Shown: piece by piece, positions 46,070-55,142 of the stretch | Numbering within the stretch: position 1 is the stretch's first letter | Layout of the letters: every line of letters starts with the position of its first letter | From: CAVOGJ01 sp963695405 | GTDB taxonomy: Bacteria; Planctomycetota; Planctomycetia; Pirellulales; Pirellulaceae | DNA: 64,000 nt | Direction of reading: 5' to 3' | Assembly (NCBI GenBank): GCA_963695405.1 | Contig: CAVOGJ010000012.1 | Coordinates: forward strand, 62,001-126,000 | Notes under the pieces: model-generated | Database searches by the model: none | What the model was told of the DNA's origin: nothing | The model's input: the letters and a program-made list of their open reading frames with translations, nothing else | Made by a program: the position numbers and the translations under genes

Positions 46070-47239
46070 ATGCACCAGCGCATCATCGTTCTCGTCATCG
46101 ATCGCTTGCGACCCGCATTTCTCGGTCCCTACGGAAACACCTGGGTCGAGACCGAAGCGTTCAACGAGTTGGCCGCCCAGTCGCTGCTGGCCGAACAGGC
46201 ATTCACCGAGTCCCCTAATCTGGCGGCGGCGTACCGCGTACTGTGGTCTCCATCGGCAGATGCGGATTCACCGGCGGAAGTGGAACCAGCAAGTGATCTC
46301 ATCGCGCTGGCCCGAGGGGAGGGTTGGCACACCACGCTACTGACCGACGACAGCCGCTTGGCCGGGGCCGACTTTGTGCCGACCTTCGACCAGCGGATTA
46401 TACTTCCCTCGGTTGCAACCGAGGGTCGCGCGGCGGATGTCGAGTCGACTCCGTTTGCAGCGTTGATGGCTCAGACCCTCGATGTGGTCGAGCGGATGGC
46501 AACAGGGTCGTTCTTGTGGGTTCACGCGCGAGGTCTGGCGGGGCCCTGGAATGCGCCCTATGCCTGGCGACAGTCGTTTGCCGCTGAGGAGGACCCCGAT
46601 CCGCCCACGTTCGTCGAGCCTCCTGCGAAACGATTGACGGCAGACGTAGATCCGGATCATTTATGGGGGCTCTCTCAGGCCTACGCCGCGGAGATTCGGG
46701 TCATTGACGAGTGCTTATGGCCGCTGGTAAATCAGATGGACGTGCCGTCGATGGATGATACGGTCTGGGTGTTGACGTCGACTCGCGGTTATCCTCTGGG
46801 AGAACATGGCCTGGTGGGCGACGGCGAGCATGGAAACGACGAGAGTGTGTTCACCGAATCGGCTCACATTCCCCTTTTGATCCGGCAGCCGCATGGCCGT
46901 GGATCGGCCGCGCGAACGCAGCGCCTGTGTCAGTTGGCAGGGCTACGGGAATGGCTGACTGCCCGTATCCGACGGTTGCCTTGCGATCCAACATCCGACG
47001 TGGAGCAATTGTCGAGTCGCGCGGTGAACGATCGACCGGTGATCACCGTGGGCTCGTCGCTACGGGCCAGCCGAACCACCGATTGGTGTCTGATTCGGGC
47101 TCACGAGAATCGGCAGGACGGGGACGTTGGAGAGAAACTCTTCGTGCGCCCCGATGATGCGTGGGAGTTCAACGACGTCGCCGCGCTCTTGCCGGATACG
47201 GTAACGCAGCTTCGGTCCGAATCGCCCGAAGATAATTAG
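46070..47239 (+). CDS. Sulfatase-fold protein lacking the catalytic cysteine/serine
   Basis: A 389-residue protein whose start is set by MHQRIIVLVIDRLRPAFLGP, corresponding to the N-terminal metal-binding strand of sulfatases and alkaline phosphatases. A later block TSTRGYPLGEHGLVG corresponds to the family's TSDHGE-LGEHG segment. The region where sulfatases have C/S-x-P-x-R reads ESPNLAAAYRVLW, without a C/S-x-P-S-R nucleophile motif. It is therefore probably a non-hydrolytic or altered relative. It has no signal peptide. It follows the O-antigen-ligase-like gene by about 100 nt and may modify or bind the polymer (inference). Confidence 0.65.
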   Translation: MHQRIIVLVIDRLRPAFLGPYGNTWVETEAFNELAAQSLLAEQAFTESPNLAAAYRVLWSPSADADSPAEVEPASDLIALARGEGWHTTLLTDDSRLAGADFVPTFDQRIILPSVATEGRAADVESTPFAALMAQTLDVVERMATGSFLWVHARGLAGPWNAPYAWRQSFAAEEDPDPPTFVEPPAKRLTADVDPDHLWGLSQAYAAEIRVIDECLWPLVNQMDVPSMDDTVWVLTSTRGYPLGEHGLVGDGEHGNDESVFTESAHIPLLIRQPHGRGSAARTQRLCQLAGLREWLTARIRRLPCDPTSDVEQLSSRAVNDRPVITVGSSLRASRTTDWCLIRAHENRQDGDVGEKLFVRPDDAWEFNDVAALLPDTVTQLRSESPEDN

Positions 47240-47292
47240 CCAGTGATGGGCGATTTCGTGGCAGACGATTGCCGGGTGGCTTGTTGGAGTAT

Positions 47293-47788
47293 CGAGGGGC
47301 GGCACTCCCGGGTGTTGGCCAATGGCCGGGCCGTTGGCCCTTCGGTGGTGGGGGCCTACAGCAACCCAGCCCGTTGGGCTGGGCTAGGTAAACGGGTGGG
47401 CCTTCGGCCCGCACGGCGTGTTGGAGGATCGCGGGGTGGCGTGTTGGCGAATCGCGGTTGGCGCGTTGGAGTTTTGGGAGATGGCGTATTGGAGGAACGC
47501 GCACGGCGTGTTGGAGAATTGCGGGGTGGCGTGTTGGAGGATCGCGGGGCGGTGTGTTGGAGGATCGCGGGGCGGCGTGTTGGAGGATCGCGGTTGGCGT
47601 GTTGGAGTTTTGGGAGATGGCGTGTTGGAGGATCGCGGGACGGCGTGTTGGAGGATCGCGCACGGCGTGTTGGAGAATTGCGGGTGCCAAGGCACCGATC
47701 GTGTTTTTTAAGATACGAGATCCATGGTTGGGATATGACGTTCGTCTCGCCCCATGACTCAGGGGCAACGCCCCGGCCGATTGCCTAG
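47293..47788. repeat. Repeat element copy A: hairpins plus 12 tandem 22-23-nt units
   Basis: An element of about 496 nt. The left part holds GGCC-rich hairpins (GGGCCGTTGGCCC, CAGCCCGTTGGGCTG, GGGCCTTCGGCCC). The middle, at 47416-47686, is 12 tandem units close to GCGTGTTGGAGGATCGCGGG. The right part has GGTGCCAAGGCACC followed by a T6 run, and ends in ATTGCCTAG. Short frames on both strands encode repeats such as RSSNTP, but the frames rotate and have no start sites or family. A degenerate unit precedes it near 47280. No transposase is present. Confidence 0.85.
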
Positions 47789-47911
47789 CCCAGGCCAACG
47801 GCCTGGGAAGGAAGTTACCAAATCGGAGACCGCGAGGGCCAACGGCCCGGCCGTTTGATGACGTTGCCGATTTGGGGGCTTCCCAACCGTCCGTATCGGC
47901 CCGGGCGTTTT
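47789..47911. repeat. Spacer with nested inverted repeats between the two elements
   Basis: A 123-nt spacer containing GGCCAACGGCC and GGGCCAACGGCCC hairpins. A longer inverted pair, CCAAATCGG near 47816 and CCGATTTGG near 47867, would fold the middle into one stem. It resembles the hairpin chains of the elements and may be part of them. Confidence 0.5.
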
Positions 47912-48296
47912 GCGAGGGGCGGCACTCCCGGGTGTTGGCCAATGGCCGGGCCGTTGGCCCTTCGGTGGTGGGGGCCTACAGCAACCCAGCCCGTTGGGCT
48001 GGGCTAGGTAAACGGGTGGGCCTTCGGCCCGCACGGCGTGTTGGAGGATCGCGGGGCGGTGTGTTGGAGGATCGCGGGGCGGTGTGTTGGAGGATCGCGG
48101 GACGGCGTGTTGGAGGATCGCGGTTGGCGTGTTGGAGTTTTGGGAGATGGCGTGTTGGAGGATCGCGGGACGGCGTGTTGGAGGATTGCGGGTGCCAAGG
48201 CACCGATCGTGTTTTTTAAGATACGAGATCCATGGTTGGGATATGACGTTCGTCTCGCCCCATGACTCAGGGGCAACGCCCCGGCCGATTGCCTAG
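47912..48296. repeat. Repeat element copy B: same element with 7 tandem units
   Basis: A 385-nt second copy. The left 120 nt and right 110 nt are identical to copy A by eye, while the tandem array (48036-48193) has seven units instead of twelve. The shared array units keep the same order, including the GTTTTGGGAG variant, so one copy seems to derive from the other by duplication and loss of units. The right end supplies the stop codon of the PPK2 gene on the minus strand. Confidence 0.85.
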
Positions 48297-49096
48297 GTCA
48301 CGATGACGTTCTCCAGCCCTTCCTCGGCTGGCGGAAATTGCGGCTCCAGCGCTTCCAAGGTCTCGCGCAAGATCTGGCTGACGAGCAGATTCCGATACCA
48401 CTTTCGGTCGGCTGGAATTACGTGCCAGGGCGCGTAGCTGCTGTTGCAGCGATTCAACACTGCCTCGTAAGCCTCCTGGTACTTGTCCCACAGTTTTCGT
48501 TCATCGAGATCGGCCCGGCTGAACTTCCACCGCTTATGCGGATGGTCAAGGCGGGCTTGCAGCCGCTGGCGCTGTTCCTCCCTGCTGACGTGCAGGAAGC
48601 ATTTGACGATCGTCATATCGCCTTCGCATAGCAGTTTCTCAAAGCTGTTGATCAACTCGTATCGACTCTCCCATTCGGCCTCCGGCACGAGGTTATGCAC
48701 TCGCACCACGAGCACATCTTCGTAGTGAGACCGGTTAAAAATCCCGATGTCACCTCGGCGAGGCACAGCCCGATGAATGCGCCACAGAAAATCGTGATCG
48801 AGTTCCTCGACGCTGGGCTTCTTGAAAGGCGTGACCGTGCAGCTCTGCGGATTGAGCCCCCTCATGATCGAGCGAATGGTTCCGTCCTTGCCGCAGGTAT
48901 CCATACCCTGCAGGACGAGCAGGACCGAACGCCGATTTTCCGCATATAAACGATAACCCAAGTCAGCGAGTAGCTCGGCGTTTCGCGCCGTTTGCTTCTT
49001 GCCTGACTGCTTGTCATATTGCGGATCACGATAGCCCGGATCGAACTCCTGGAGCGAAACCGTGGTGCCGTGTGGAATGGTAATGGGCTGTGTCAT
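48293..49096 (-). CDS. ppk2: Polyphosphate kinase 2 family protein
   Basis: A 267-residue PPK2 enzyme that transfers phosphate between polyphosphate and nucleoside phosphates. The P-loop-like LQGMDTCGKDGTI at residue 62, the lid-region RGDIGIFNRSHYEDVLVV and the downstream DLDERKLWDKYQEAYE are typical. The size fits the one-domain form. Whether it uses ADP, AMP or GDP cannot be fixed from sequence. The final codon and stop come from the adjacent repeat element, yet the protein ends at a normal length. The cyclophilin gene ends 7 nt upstream and is probably cotranscribed. Confidence 0.88.
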   Translation of the reverse strand: MTQPITIPHGTTVSLQEFDPGYRDPQYDKQSGKKQTARNAELLADLGYRLYAENRRSVLLVLQGMDTCGKDGTIRSIMRGLNPQSCTVTPFKKPSVEELDHDFLWRIHRAVPRRGDIGIFNRSHYEDVLVVRVHNLVPEAEWESRYELINSFEKLLCEGDMTIVKCFLHVSREEQRQRLQARLDHPHKRWKFSRADLDERKLWDKYQEAYEAVLNRCNSSYAPWHVIPADRKWYRNLLVSQILRETLEALEPQFPPAEEGLENVIVT

Positions 49097-49103
49097 CGGT
49101 CGA

Positions 49104-49535
49104 CTATTCTTCAGTGATAGTGACTTTCTCTATTTTGTCGCCTTGGCGGATGGCGTCTACCACGTCCTGGCCTTCCAGTACTTTTCCAAAAACGCTGTGC
49201 TTGCCGTCGAGGTGAGGACAGGGTACGTGGGTGATGAAGAATTGCGAGCCGTTGGTATTTGGTCCGGCATTGGCCATGGAAAGAATTCCGGGGCCATCGT
49301 GCCGCAATTGAGGATGGAACTCGTCTTCGAACTTATATCCGGGGCCGCCGGTCCCGGTCCCCTGCGGACAACCACCTTGAATCATGAAGTCAGGAATGAC
49401 GCGATGAAACGTCAGACCGTCGTAAAAGCCGTCCTTGGCCAGTTTCTCAAAATTGGCGCAGGTCTTCGGTGTCTCGTCGGCGAACAATTCGATGCGAATG
49501 GTTCCCTTCTTTGTTTCAATCGTGGCTGTCTTCAC
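49104..49535 (-). CDS. Cyclophilin-type peptidyl-prolyl isomerase
   Basis: A 143-residue single-domain cyclophilin, accelerating cis-trans isomerisation of proline bonds. FHRVIPDFMIQGGCPQGTGT, MANAGPNTNGSQFFIT and FGKVLEGQDVV contain the family's active-site residues. There is no signal peptide, so it acts in the cytoplasm. The start is a GTG at 49535; the family N-terminus KTATIETKKGTI follows directly. The first gene of a two-gene unit with ppk2. Confidence 0.9.
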   Translation of the reverse strand: MKTATIETKKGTIRIELFADETPKTCANFEKLAKDGFYDGLTFHRVIPDFMIQGGCPQGTGTGGPGYKFEDEFHPQLRHDGPGILSMANAGPNTNGSQFFITHVPCPHLDGKHSVFGKVLEGQDVVDAIRQGDKIEKVTITEE

Positions 49536-49762
49536 GGCAGGAGCCCCTTTCTGCTACTGGGATTGTCATGCGTTGGATTACGGCAGTTCCCCGTTTATAC
49601 CACGGTGAGCCCCGCATGCGCCAGGGGAGGCGTGACCGACGACGGCGGTGACTTGCCTGCGATGCGATATTCGCTAGGCTTGTTTTTGCCTGGGGCGATG
49701 GTTGGCGTTCACGCCGCGGACCCCACGGTGGAAGCCTACTGTGTTTAGCGAGACAGATCGGA

Positions 49763-50683
49763 ATGTTGGAACTCTTTGAACAAATCGAACAAGCGGTCAC
49801 ATTCATTCGCCAGGCGTGGGATCACCAGCCTCAGGTTGGAATTATTCTGGGCACAGGACTGGGAAGTTTGGCCGAAAAGATCGATATCCAGGCGGCGATC
49901 GAATACGAATCTATCCCCAATTTTCCTCGTTCGACAGCGCTCAGCCACCGAGGCCGTTTGGTCTGCGGGCTACTTGAAGGTAAATCGGTGATGGCCATGG
50001 AAGGTCGTTTCCACATGTATGAAGGCTATTCATTGCAGCAAGTTACCCTGCCGGTTCGCGTCATGAAGGCGATGGGTGCTGACATCTTGATGGTGTCTAA
50101 TGCTTGCGGGGGTCTTAATCACTATTACCGCCGCGGTGATATCATGCTGATTGATGACCATATCAATCTGTTGGGAGACAATCCTCTGATTGGTATCAAT
50201 GATGATCGACTTGGACCGCGATTCCCCGACATGAGTCAGCCCTATGATGCCGTGTTGATTGAAGAGGCCATGCGCGTTGCCCGAGCCCAGCAACTGCATG
50301 TGCACAAGGGAGTGTTCGTGGCGGTGTCCGGACCCAATCTGGAGACCCGCGCCGAGTATCGTTTTCTGCGGACGATTGGTGCGGATGTTGTGGGAATGTC
50401 TACGGTGCCTGAAGTCATTGTGGCGGTGCACAGTGGAATGAGGTCGATCGGATTCTCCATCGTTACCGATCTGTGCTTTCCTGATTCGCTCGAACCGGCC
50501 GACGTCAACGAGATCATCAAGACGGCGAACGAGGCAGAGCCAAAACTGACACGTCTCGTCACGGGTGTGCTGAGCAGCACTTTGACGTACTTCACAGTCG
50601 CTGCCCGCAACGGTCCGGCCCACGTGGCCTTTTTTTGGCCTCGACGGGTGTCTCTAGCCATGTGGCCGTGTCCCATCCTATAG
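49763..50683 (+). CDS. punA: Purine nucleoside phosphorylase, probable readthrough end
   Basis: A trimeric-type PNP, cleaving purine nucleosides with phosphate in salvage. GIILGTGLGSLAEKI, SHRGRLVCG, MEGRFHMYEGY, VSNACGGLN and SGPNLETRAEYRFL are present, with the base-site MSTVPEVIVA. The family ends near residue 271-277, whereas this frame runs to 306. The extra 32 residues (starting TYFTVAARN) do not fit and contain a terminator. If the TTT at 50581-50583 is really TT, the frame would stop as AGC AGC ACT TGA. I therefore suspect an indel at the end. Divergent from the cyclophilin gene. Confidence 0.87.
   Translation: MLELFEQIEQAVTFIRQAWDHQPQVGIILGTGLGSLAEKIDIQAAIEYESIPNFPRSTALSHRGRLVCGLLEGKSVMAMEGRFHMYEGYSLQQVTLPVRVMKAMGADILMVSNACGGLNHYYRRGDIMLIDDHINLLGDNPLIGINDDRLGPRFPDMSQPYDAVLIEEAMRVARAQQLHVHKGVFVAVSGPNLETRAEYRFLRTIGADVVGMSTVPEVIVAVHSGMRSIGFSIVTDLCFPDSLEPADVNEIIKTANEAEPKLTRLVTGVLSSTLTYFTVAARNGPAHVAFFWPRRVSLAMWPCPIL
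50617..50636 (+). terminator. Intrinsic terminator of punA
   Basis: The inverted repeat GGCC(C)AC/GTGGCC is followed by seven T residues. It lies about 35 nt after the position where PNP proteins normally end. This supports the view that the last part of the punA frame is not translated. Confidence 0.65.
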
Positions 50684-50822
50684 TCCGGCCTACCCGCGGG
50701 TACCTCAGGGCAGTGCGTCGCGGGCATTCATGGAAGCCGACTTTCGCCGGTCGCAACGCTCTCGGGCGCGGCAGCCGGCCTTTCCGAATACGGGTCAGTG
50801 ACCAAGGACGGTCGCTGCGGTG

Positions 50823-53800
50823 ATGGAACGAGGAATCAAGACGATCGATTCGCGGAACGCGCGTGGCATTGATGTCGCCGTCTACCGCTGGAACTGGCTG
50901 TTGTGGCTGGTGCTGGCGCTGGCTGGCGGATCCATCGAATCGCGTGGCGAGGAGCTCCGTTTGAGGCTGGCTTGGGGAGGTAGTACTCCGACCGCCTGGC
51001 AGGGGCGGGTGTGGCTTGATGAGGGTGAGTTTTCCGACCCACGGCTGTTGGGGAATGACGTGGACGCCGCGCGTCACTTACGTTCCACTCCCACTCAAAT
51101 CCTGATTGCGGCGAATCGGCCCTTGGACTATCAAGGAATCGATATCACCGTCCGAACACCGCTGCCTGCGGTATTGCACGTCGAACTGGATCCGCAAGAT
51201 CCACCGGAATCGCCGCGGCGGCTTGATATTCCTCTTTCCGATCTGCTTTCCGAGACGGTGGTGAAACCGCTGGACACTGCGGGGAACCGTCTGTTTGTGC
51301 AGCGAACCCCCGGCGACGAACTGCGTGTCACTTTCGCAGAAAGCCATCTGATCTTCGATCCAGGCCAGGAGTGGACGATTGGCATTCACCCACACCTTGT
51401 CGAGTGGGACGACGCGCCGCGGGCACGGCTGCAAATCCGTATGACGCGGACCGACAGCGACGAGTCGCTGTGGAAATATGAATCGACGATTTCGGCGGAT
51501 GAAGCGCACGAATTCGCGGCGATCGACCCGCTGACGATCCCGATTCCACGTGAAGAGGGCGTTTACGAATTGGCACTGCGGTTGACGCCCATTCGACCTC
51601 GACACTTGTTCCGCTCAACGAATGTCTCGGTCCAACGTGCGATCCAATTCCTGGTCATCGATTCGGAACACTCGGATGCGGGGAACGAAATAACTCCCTG
51701 GCGGGAAAGCGTTTCTTTTGATGCATCCCAACCTCATTGGTGGGAGCGGTTGGCACTATTCCCCCGCTGGAAACAACTCTCCATCTCACCCTTGCGCCTG
51801 CAGGGGCAGGGGACGGCGACCAGCGAGGTGCTTGAGAGCCGATCGGTCAGCCGTCTCCAACCGGGCGGTTGGCAATCGTATCCGTTGCCGATCTCTCAAA
51901 TGGGATCCCCGCACCTTCTCGAGATTGAAACCATCGCCAGCGATCGTCAAACGCTCGCCATCAGCGTTGTTGAACCCAGCCTCGATGATCCGCGTGCATT
52001 GGTCAGTCGCGATGTGGCCATGTCGAGCGAGCCGACCGTGCTCGACGACGCGTCACAAAGCAGCCAAAAGCTTCGCATTGTATTTTGGCCCCACTCTCGG
52101 ATGCCCCAAGTATTGTTGACGAATGTGGACGCAGAGCGACCGGCCCATTTCGGATCCATCCGGCTATTGGAAGGTGGGACGCTGTCGCCCGCCACCGTCG
52201 GCATGTCGGGGCACGGGTTTCGGCAGGCGTTGGCCGATATCGACCGACCCCGCTTCGAACGTATCTTTTCCGCCGAACTGGCGGTCGACGCCGACTCAGG
52301 GCGACGCCTCACCGATTGGCGTACGCTTCACGAAGGGGGTCGCCGCCTGGTCGAGTACTTGAAGTTCGCCGGCTTCAGCGGGGCAGTAATTACCTGCTAC
52401 TCCAATGGCAGCGGTATCCTGCCGTTTACCGATCTGCTCTCAAATACCAAGTTTGAAAGCGGTAGCTACTTCGCCGATGGCAGGGATCCTCTGTCCAAGG
52501 ACGCCGTCGAATTGTTGCTTCGCATGTGCGATCGTGAAGGTCTGCGGTTGATGATCGGGCTGCGTTTTGACGGCACGCATCCCCACTTAGAGTCCTTGTT
52601 GGCCGATGCGACCCAAGCCGAGGGAATCGCACTCGTCGACCGAGAGGGGCAAGCCATCAGCGCGGGCGATTCCAATGGGTCTGCTGTCCAATGCGGATAT
52701 AACATCCTTGATTCACGTGTTCAGCAAGTCGTTGAATCCGCCGTGGACCGAGTGGCTCATCGATATGGTCACCATCCTGCGTTCGCGGGAGTCGCGATTC
52801 GCTTGGGCGAGGCGACATACACACAGTTGCCTGGCGCCGAGTGGGGCTACGATCGGCACACGCTGGCGGCCTTTCAGCAGGAGTTGGCATCCCAACTGAC
52901 GTTAACGGGCGAGGGTCCGCTGACCCCTGCCGCCTTGCTCGACGAGCCACTGCGACAGTTATGGTTGCAATGGAGAGCAGCGGTCGTGAGTCGGCTCTAC
53001 GAGCGGATGACCAAAGACTTGTTGCAAGTCCGACCGGATGCTCATCTCGTTCTGTCGCTCGTGGACTCGGCAGATGCGGATGTTGTCGAGCGCGCGAGCC
53101 GTCCGACCATGTCGTCGCCGACGACGATGGGCCAAGCTCTCTTGGAAACCGGCATCGATGTGGCCGAATTGAGTCGCGTGTCGGGGCTTGTGCTTGGGAA
53201 ACCAAAGCGGCCGGCGCCGCTCGCAAATATTCTCACAGCGGGAACCTACGAGGCCTTTTCCAGTGACCAAGTGTGGGCGCCGCTGCTCGCGGCCGCATCC
53301 GTACGGGCGACCCACATTTACCAGTCGCCTACGCGATTCGTGCTCGATAACTTTGCAGCGGGTGAGTTCGGTCTGGACAATTCCGTTCTGCTGCCGCTGG
53401 GGCTGGAGGGAGTTCCGACCGGGACGGCGAAAACTCGCTGGCTCAGCCGAGCCTTGTTGGCTGGTGACTGTGATTGGATCCTGAGTGGTGGTGTCGAATT
53501 TCCGTTGGTCGCTCAAGAGGAACTACGCGATTGGTTGACGACATTTCGGCGACTTCCACAAGGGCCGTTTGTTGAACCGCCAAACGCCGCTGGTCACCCC
53601 GTTGTCGTGCGGACCCGCGTACATGCTGGACGGACTTATTTCTACGCCGTCAATAACTCGCCCTGGACGGTAAGAACACGTGTCGAATTCCAATCGTCGG
53701 ACGATTGTCGGTTTGCGAATCTCTCTGCCCAACGGCAATCCGATATGCGGTGGGAAACCAATGGCGGCTCGTGCACGTGGCTGGCGACACTCAGGCCCTA

Positions 53801-54692
53801 TGAACTTGCCGCCGGGCTGCTCACCGACGCCGAAACGCAATTGGATCGTGTCACGAGTGAGCTGCCGACGGACGTAGTGCCCAAGTTACAAGAACGCTTC
53901 GCCGATGTCGCCAGTCGTATGGCGTCGCTAAAGAGTCCCGAGCCCATCGACGGATTGACGAATGCCGGTTTTGATGAGGTGAACAGTGCGAGCGAAATTC
54001 CAGGTTGGGAATTCGAACGGGCCGCAGGCAACGTGATCGATGTCGAAGCGGAATCGCCCCACGCAGGCAGCGGGGCCCTGCGGCTCGAGAGTTCCGCACA
54101 GGTGGCCTGGATCCGCAGTGCACCGATTCCCACGCCACACACCGGACGCTTGGCCGTGAAAGCGATGCTCAGAACCGATGCCCGCCAGCCGGCGGCACCC
54201 CTCCGACTGGGAGTGGAAGGCCGTTTGCATGGCCAGCCTTACTATCGTTTTGCCCAAGTCGAATGGTCCGCGATTCAGCAAACCGCGGATGCTACCGCGG
54301 ACGGCGGCTGGAATTCGTTCCTCCTGCAAGTGAATGATCTACCTGCCTCGGGTTTGGATGAGTTGCGAGTCCGCTTCGATTTGATGGGTGCCGGAACGGT
54401 CTGGGCCGATTCGATTCAACTTTACGATCTATCCTTCACGCCCGATGAGCAGCTTCATCTTTCGCAAATCGTCGCCCTGGCTGATTTTCAGCTCCGTAAC
54501 AACCAGCCCGGCGATTGCGCCCATACGCTCGACGGCTTCTGGCCTCGCTTTCTCCAGCGGTACGTCCCCCTGGCGCCGCCCAGAATGGCCGAGGCGGCGC
54601 GGCCCATGATCCCTGATCCACCGCTAAAACCGCGGTCACAGTCGCCGACGAGCAGCCTGTTGCGGCGGGTCCGCGGGCTGTTCTGGAGGTGA
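50823..54692 (+). CDS. Large secreted protein with TIM-barrel-like region and C-terminal carbohydrate-binding-like domain
   Basis: A 1289-residue protein with a membrane/export segment at residues 22-40 (WNWLLWLVLALAGGS). The first 450 residues are beta-rich without a named family. The middle, about residues 480-900, looks like a glycoside-hydrolase-type barrel (GFSGAVITCYSNGSGILPF, CDREGLRLMIGLRFDGTHPH, GYNILDSRVQQVVESAVDRV). Near residue 1040 starts a jelly-roll-like region (GLTNAGFDEVNSASEIPGWE) as found in carbohydrate-binding modules. I cannot identify catalytic acids. The start is the ATG at 50823, with a GTG three bases before it. It is single and not in an obvious operon. A polysaccharide-handling function is inferred. 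Confidence 0.7.
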   Translation: MERGIKTIDSRNARGIDVAVYRWNWLLWLVLALAGGSIESRGEELRLRLAWGGSTPTAWQGRVWLDEGEFSDPRLLGNDVDAARHLRSTPTQILIAANRPLDYQGIDITVRTPLPAVLHVELDPQDPPESPRRLDIPLSDLLSETVVKPLDTAGNRLFVQRTPGDELRVTFAESHLIFDPGQEWTIGIHPHLVEWDDAPRARLQIRMTRTDSDESLWKYESTISADEAHEFAAIDPLTIPIPREEGVYELALRLTPIRPRHLFRSTNVSVQRAIQFLVIDSEHSDAGNEITPWRESVSFDASQPHWWERLALFPRWKQLSISPLRLQGQGTATSEVLESRSVSRLQPGGWQSYPLPISQMGSPHLLEIETIASDRQTLAISVVEPSLDDPRALVSRDVAMSSEPTVLDDASQSSQKLRIVFWPHSRMPQVLLTNVDAERPAHFGSIRLLEGGTLSPATVGMSGHGFRQALADIDRPRFERIFSAELAVDADSGRRLTDWRTLHEGGRRLVEYLKFAGFSGAVITCYSNGSGILPFTDLLSNTKFESGSYFADGRDPLSKDAVELLLRMCDREGLRLMIGLRFDGTHPHLESLLADATQAEGIALVDREGQAISAGDSNGSAVQCGYNILDSRVQQVVESAVDRVAHRYGHHPAFAGVAIRLGEATYTQLPGAEWGYDRHTLAAFQQELASQLTLTGEGPLTPAALLDEPLRQLWLQWRAAVVSRLYERMTKDLLQVRPDAHLVLSLVDSADADVVERASRPTMSSPTTMGQALLETGIDVAELSRVSGLVLGKPKRPAPLANILTAGTYEAFSSDQVWAPLLAAASVRATHIYQSPTRFVLDNFAAGEFGLDNSVLLPLGLEGVPTGTAKTRWLSRALLAGDCDWILSGGVEFPLVAQEELRDWLTTFRRLPQGPFVEPPNAAGHPVVVRTRVHAGRTYFYAVNNSPWTVRTRVEFQSSDDCRFANLSAQRQSDMRWETNGGSCTWLATLRPYELAAGLLTDAETQLDRVTSELPTDVVPKLQERFADVASRMASLKSPEPIDGLTNAGFDEVNSASEIPGWEFERAAGNVIDVEAESPHAGSGALRLESSAQVAWIRSAPIPTPHTGRLAVKAMLRTDARQPAAPLRLGVEGRLHGQPYYRFAQVEWSAIQQTADATADGGWNSFLLQVNDLPASGLDELRVRFDLMGAGTVWADSIQLYDLSFTPDEQLHLSQIVALADFQLRNNQPGDCAHTLDGFWPRFLQRYVPLAPPRMAEAARPMIPDPPLKPRSQSPTSSLLRRVRGLFWR

Positions 54693-54803
54693 GCCGGGAG
54701 GCAGATTCCTGCGCGTTGGAGTACCGGAAGCGAAACCACCGCGATCAACAGCACAAGCAGCGGCGACGATGATCGCCCGCGGAAGTTCCACTTGGTGCAG
54801 CCG

Positions 54804-55142
54804 CTAACCAGGAGGCCAGGCCATGTGCCGACCTCCCAAAATGTGGAAGTGTAAATGCGGGACCGTTTGGCCACCATCGGGGCCACAGTTCACGACCACT
54901 CGGTAGCCATCGTCGAGTGCAAGCGTCTCTTTCGCTAATCGCTGAATCACCATCAACAGATGCCCCATGAGCGGTAGGTCGACCTCCGCCAACTCCGTGA
55001 GCGACACGATTTCCTTCTTGGGGATCAGCAAGACATGCACGGGGGCTTGGGGTGCTACGTCGCGAAATGCGAGGCATTGCTCGTCCTCATAGACGATGTC
55101 GGCGGGAACGTCGCGGTTGATGATCTTCTGAAAAATCGTCAT
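54804..55142 (-). CDS. HIT-family nucleotide-binding protein (HinT-like)
   Basis: A 112-residue histidine-triad protein. The motif HLHFHILGGRHMAWPPG near the C-terminus has the HxHxHxx pattern used to hydrolyse AMP-lysine and other phosphoramidates. The N-terminus IFQKIINRDVPADIVYEDE is typical of HinT. CGGGAGA precedes the ATG at 55142. An open frame to 55214 would add 24 polar residues without a ribosome site. It is convergent with the gene for the 1289-residue secreted protein. Confidence 0.88.
   Translation of the reverse strand: MTIFQKIINRDVPADIVYEDEQCLAFRDVAPQAPVHVLLIPKKEIVSLTELAEVDLPLMGHLLMVIQRLAKETLALDDGYRVVVNCGPDGGQTVPHLHFHILGGRHMAWPPG

Noticed and set aside
47416..47686. Possible CRISPR array
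   Set aside because: Units of 22-23 nt are contiguous with no unique spacers, and no cas gene is present.
47243..47788. Several frames of 60-180 residues on both strands in the repeats
   Set aside because: The 22-23-nt period opens all frames with rotated versions of the same repeat; no start signals or family resemblance.
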